From positions 186,001-250,000 of the forward strand of contig NZ_BJYR01000013.1 of NCBI RefSeq assembly GCF_007991615.1: a stretch of 64,000 bases of DNA. The letters run 5' to 3'. Shown piece after piece: positions 61,407-64,000 of this stretch. Positions within the stretch are counted from its first letter, which is position 1; the number at the start of each line of letters is the position of its first letter. The notes under the pieces are model-generated. The model did not search any database, had not been told where the DNA came from, and saw only the letters and a program-made list of their open reading frames with translations. A program made the translations under genes and the position numbers. The DNA comes from Novosphingobium sediminis (GTDB taxonomy: Bacteria > Pseudomonadota > Alphaproteobacteria > Sphingomonadales > Sphingomonadaceae).

Positions 61407-62420
61407 ATGGACCAACCTGCCGACCATCCCCGGATTGTAACCGGCAAGATCGGGGTGCTCCTGGTCAACCTCGGCACGCCCGACGCGCCCGATGAAGGCG
61501 CAGTGCGCCGCTATCTCGCCGAATTCCTCTCGGACCGCCGCGTGGTGGAGATCCCGCAGATCTTCTGGCAGCCGATCCTGCGCGGGCTTGTCCTGCGCAC
61601 CCGGCCGAGGAAGTCCGCCCATGCCTACAGCCAGGTGTGGACCGAAGAAGGCTCGCCGCTCGCGTTCCACACCGCTGCGCAGGCCCGCGCGCTGCAGGCG
61701 CGTCTCGGCGATGCCGCGATCGTGCGCTACGCCATGCGCTACCAGAAGCCGGCGATGGCGGTAGAACTCGACAAGCTGCTCGCCGATGGTTGCGAGCGCA
61801 TTCTCGTCGCTCCGCTCTATCCGCAGTATTCGGGGGCGACGACCGCAAGCGCGCTCGATGCCGTCGCGAACTGGATCAGGGACCGCCGCCGTTTGCCCGC
61901 GCTGCGCACCCTGCCGCCCTATTTCGACGATCCGCTGGCGATTTCGGCGCTGCACAAGGACCTTGGCGCCCAGATCGCCGCGCTCGATTTCGAGCCCGAA
62001 CTGCTGGTGCTGAGCTTCCACGGCATGCCTGAGCGCACGCTGCGGCTGGGCGATCCCTATCACTGCCACTGCCAGAAGACCGCCCGCCTGCTGGGCGAAG
62101 CCTTCGCGGTGAGCCATCCCGCGCTCAAGCTTGCCACCAGCTTCCAGTCGCGCTTCGGCCGCGCCAAGTGGCTGGAACCCGCAACCGACGACGTGATCAA
62201 GGTGCAAGGGGCCAACGGCGTGCGCCGCATGGTGATCGCCGCGCCGGGCTTTTCGTCCGATTGCCTCGAGACGATCGAGGAACTCGGCATCCGTGGGCGC
62301 GAGGACTTCGAGGCTGCAGGGGGCACGCATTTCGCCGCGCTGACCTGCCTCAATGCCACCGAGGCCGGCATGGACATGCTCGAAGCGCTGGTGCGCCGGG
62401 AACTCGCCGGCTGGATTTGA
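61407..62420 (+). CDS. hemH: ferrochelatase
   Basis: A 337-residue enzyme that inserts iron into protoporphyrin IX, the last step of haem synthesis. Characteristic blocks are IGVLLVNLGTPDAPDEGAVRRYL, PLYPQYSGATTAS, the metal-binding His205 in LSFHGMPERT, GDPYHCHCQKTARL, and SFQSRFGRAKWLEP; APGFSSDCLETIEEL holds the catalytic Glu. Length is typical. It probably shares a transcript with mrp and the molybdenum subunit. The next gene encodes a haem enzyme (P450), though that gene has its own promoter. Confidence 0.96.
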   Translation: MDQPADHPRIVTGKIGVLLVNLGTPDAPDEGAVRRYLAEFLSDRRVVEIPQIFWQPILRGLVLRTRPRKSAHAYSQVWTEEGSPLAFHTAAQARALQARLGDAAIVRYAMRYQKPAMAVELDKLLADGCERILVAPLYPQYSGATTASALDAVANWIRDRRRLPALRTLPPYFDDPLAISALHKDLGAQIAALDFEPELLVLSFHGMPERTLRLGDPYHCHCQKTARLLGEAFAVSHPALKLATSFQSRFGRAKWLEPATDDVIKVQGANGVRRMVIAAPGFSSDCLETIEELGIRGREDFEAAGGTHFAALTCLNATEAGMDMLEALVRRELAGWI

Positions 62421-62456
62421 GGCGCCGAAAGACTCTGGCGGGCGCTGCCCACCCAT

Positions 62457-62497
62457 TTGACTTTGCTGACATCTGTGTCATTAACCGCGCGGTTAAT
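62457..62497 (+). promoter_or_regulatory. promoter overlapped by a perfect 18-bp palindrome, upstream of the P450 gene
   Basis: TTGACT (62457-62462) is a good -35 element. The -10 (CATTAA or ATTAAC, 62479-62485) lies 16-17 bases later. ATTAACCGCGCGGTTAAT at 62480-62497 is a perfect palindrome covering the -10. That is the expected design of a repressor operator, TetR-like in shape. Confidence 0.6.
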
Positions 62498-62518
62498 CGC
62501 GCACGCAGGAGTTCAGCC

Positions 62519-63934
62519 TTGGCCAGTCTGGCAGCACCCCCATCGCGGTCCATCCGTCCGCATGACGCGCAATCCGAACGCGGCAACCCGCACTGGATTC
62601 GCCTGAAGGACGAAAGCGAGCTCGATGCGATCCCCGGCGAGGATGGCTGGCCGCTGGTCGGCACGACGTTCATGCTGCTCGCCGATCCTATCGGCTTTGC
62701 GAAACGCATGCGCGCCAAGCATGGCGACGTCTATCGCACGCGAGGGTTCGGGCGGCGGCAGGTCGTGCTGATCGGGCCGGATGCGAACGAGCTTGTGCTG
62801 TTCGACCGCGACAAGATCTTCTCGTCCGAACAGGGCTGGGGCCCGGTGCTCAACCTGCTGTTCCCGCGCGGGCTGATGCTGATGGACTTCGCCGCGCACC
62901 GCGCGGACCGCAAGGCGCTGTCGATCGCGTTCAAGCCCGAGCCGATGCGGCACTACTGCGATCTGCTCAACGTGGATATCGCGGCAGGTGTGGAGGCGTG
63001 GGGTGAGGGGGAGCGCAAGTTCTACCCCGCGATCAAGGCGCTCACCTTGCAGACGGCGGCGACCAGCTTTCTCGGCCTGCCGTTCGGACCGGAGGCGGAC
63101 AAGCTCAACAAGGCCTTCGTCGATATGGTGCAGGCAGCCGTCGCGCCGATCCGGCGGCCGCTGCCGTTCACCGCGATGGGCCGGGGCTATGCCGGGCGCA
63201 AGCTGATGGTCGAGTACTTCACCGGCCTGCTGCGCCAGCGGCGCGCTAATCCCGGGCAGGACATGTTCAGCCAGTTCGCGCTCGCGCGGCGGGAAGATGG
63301 AGATGGCGAACTGCTGCCGGAAGACGTCGTCGTCGATCACATGATCTTCCTGATGATGGCCGCGCACGACACGATCACATCTTCGTTCACCACGCTGATC
63401 TGGCACCTCGCGAAGAATCAGGACTGGCAGGACAAGCTGCGTGCCGAGGCGCGGGCGGCGGCGGGCGGGGACGGCGTACCGCTCCCGTTCGACGCGCTCG
63501 GCAAGCTTGATCTGGCCGAAATGGCAATGAAGGAAGCGCTGCGGATCATGCCGCCGGTGCCTTCCACCCCGCGCCGGGCGCTCAAGGATTTCACGTTCCG
63601 GGGCTTCCGCATCCCGGCCGGCACCGACGTCGATGTCAGTGCCTCGGCGGTCCATGCCGATCCGGCGCTATGGCCCGATCCGGAACGCTTCGATCCCATG
63701 CGTTTCACGCCCGAGGCCGTGGCGGCGCGGCACAAATACGCTTGGATTCCCTATGGCGGCGGCGCGCATATGTGCCTTGGCCTCCACTTCGCGACGATGC
63801 AGACCAAGCTGCTGGTCCATCACATCCTCACCCGCTACAGGGTGGAGGTGGAACCGGGCTATACCCCGACCTGGCAACCGTGGCCGATCCCCAAGCCGCG
63901 CGACGGGCTGCCGGTGAAGTTTACGCGAATCTGA
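62519..63934 (+). CDS. cytochrome P450
   Basis: A 471-residue haem monooxygenase. The I-helix oxygen-activation motif is MMAAHDTITSS, the K-helix ExxR is KEALRIMPP, the PERF-type motif is DPERFDPMRF, and the haem thiolate is Cys419 in PYGGGAHMCLG. In the haem signature the first Phe is Tyr and the usual Arg is His. The layout resembles CYP51/CYP120-like families that act on sterols, retinoids or terpenoids; the substrate is unknown. TTG 62519 with AGGAG seven bases upstream is the best start, since no ATG lies suitably placed and the frame upstream belongs to hemH. No ferredoxin is adjacent. Confidence 0.9.
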   Translation: MASLAAPPSRSIRPHDAQSERGNPHWIRLKDESELDAIPGEDGWPLVGTTFMLLADPIGFAKRMRAKHGDVYRTRGFGRRQVVLIGPDANELVLFDRDKIFSSEQGWGPVLNLLFPRGLMLMDFAAHRADRKALSIAFKPEPMRHYCDLLNVDIAAGVEAWGEGERKFYPAIKALTLQTAATSFLGLPFGPEADKLNKAFVDMVQAAVAPIRRPLPFTAMGRGYAGRKLMVEYFTGLLRQRRANPGQDMFSQFALARREDGDGELLPEDVVVDHMIFLMMAAHDTITSSFTTLIWHLAKNQDWQDKLRAEARAAAGGDGVPLPFDALGKLDLAEMAMKEALRIMPPVPSTPRRALKDFTFRGFRIPAGTDVDVSASAVHADPALWPDPERFDPMRFTPEAVAARHKYAWIPYGGGAHMCLGLHFATMQTKLLVHHILTRYRVEVEPGYTPTWQPWPIPKPRDGLPVKFTRI

Positions 63935-64000
63935 CGGTTCGGAAGGCGGCGCCAGCCCGCTCCCCCGCCCGGCCACCCAACGGGATTGTACGCTGTGGGG

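Noticed and set aside
58923..62456. A minus-strand open frame of 1177 codons opposite the molybdenum subunit and hemH.
   Set aside because: It is antisense to genes with clear motifs, is Arg/His/Gly-rich with no domain, and is expected from high GC3 in the true genes.
63935..64000. Tail of the window after the P450 gene.
   Set aside because: Sixty-six GC-rich bases with no start, hairpin of note or gene that can be supported.

Overview
The window is GC-rich alphaproteobacterial chromosome, most likely from a sphingomonad close to Novosphingobium or Sphingobium. This is inferred from the proteins and was not tested by database search. Supporting signs are a UrcA-family protein, a CC_3452-type exported protein, a BamF-like lipoprotein next to lspA, a C-terminally extended IF-1, and an RTX-like protein at the left edge. 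Genes are tightly packed, with many TGATG or 4-nt overlaps. I see no prophage, no intact insertion sequence, no rRNA and no CRISPR array.

Layout, left to right. 1-2655 is the 3' part of a very repetitive, probably type I secreted, calcium-binding surface protein. It is followed by a gene-poor stretch with a hairpin and an apparent IS3 transposase relict, then a tRNA-Thr(GGT). 3544-13294 is housekeeping: gpmA, purE-purK-folA-ribF, a convergent TspO-like gene, ileS-lspA-bamF-like, and a convergent CNNM/CBS transporter. 13451-16750 holds an OmpA-type lipoprotein, an aldo/keto reductase with an unusual hairpin at its ribosome-binding site, a small AT-richer TPR-like gene bracketed by inverted repeats, and an inositol-monophosphatase/CysQ-family gene. 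16964-19051 is sucCD. 19114-21266 is a TetR / PF10118 hydrolase / styrene-oxide-isomerase-like membrane protein module. A DUF559 nuclease lying between repeats follows.

21863-32858 is the metabolic core. A short-chain fatty acyl-CoA regulator (ScfR/RamB/PccR type) diverges from pccB, thiolase, methylmalonyl-CoA epimerase, methylmalonyl-CoA mutase and pccA, followed by etfBA. Together these convert propionyl-CoA (odd-chain, branched or steroid-derived) to succinyl-CoA, which the nearby sucCD can use. Two TTTGCAA-type boxes sit between regulator and pccB.

32925-41208 holds a GNAT enzyme, an isoaspartyl peptidase, a small Cys-rich protein and a six-gene minus-strand operon (DUF4129-DUF4350-MoxR-DUF58-SpoIIM-RDD). 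41290-50573 holds prephenate dehydratase, a membrane-anchored cytochrome c, a 54-aa gene of unknown function, infA, an unusual winged-helix regulator, a metallophosphoesterase, several small exported proteins, an HxlR regulator and the QmcA/NfeD and MsrB genes. 50734-59109 is envelope quality control: a class A PBP, an XRE regulator plus limonene-epoxide-hydrolase-like gene sharing operators, DegP, HflKC and Mrp. The window ends with an isoquinoline-oxidoreductase-type molybdenum subunit, ferrochelatase and a cytochrome P450 whose promoter is covered by a perfect 18-bp palindrome.

The least explained items are regulatory palindromes, intergenic palindromic repeat families, the 54-aa gene at 43077-43241, and the StyC-like/PF10118 pair.
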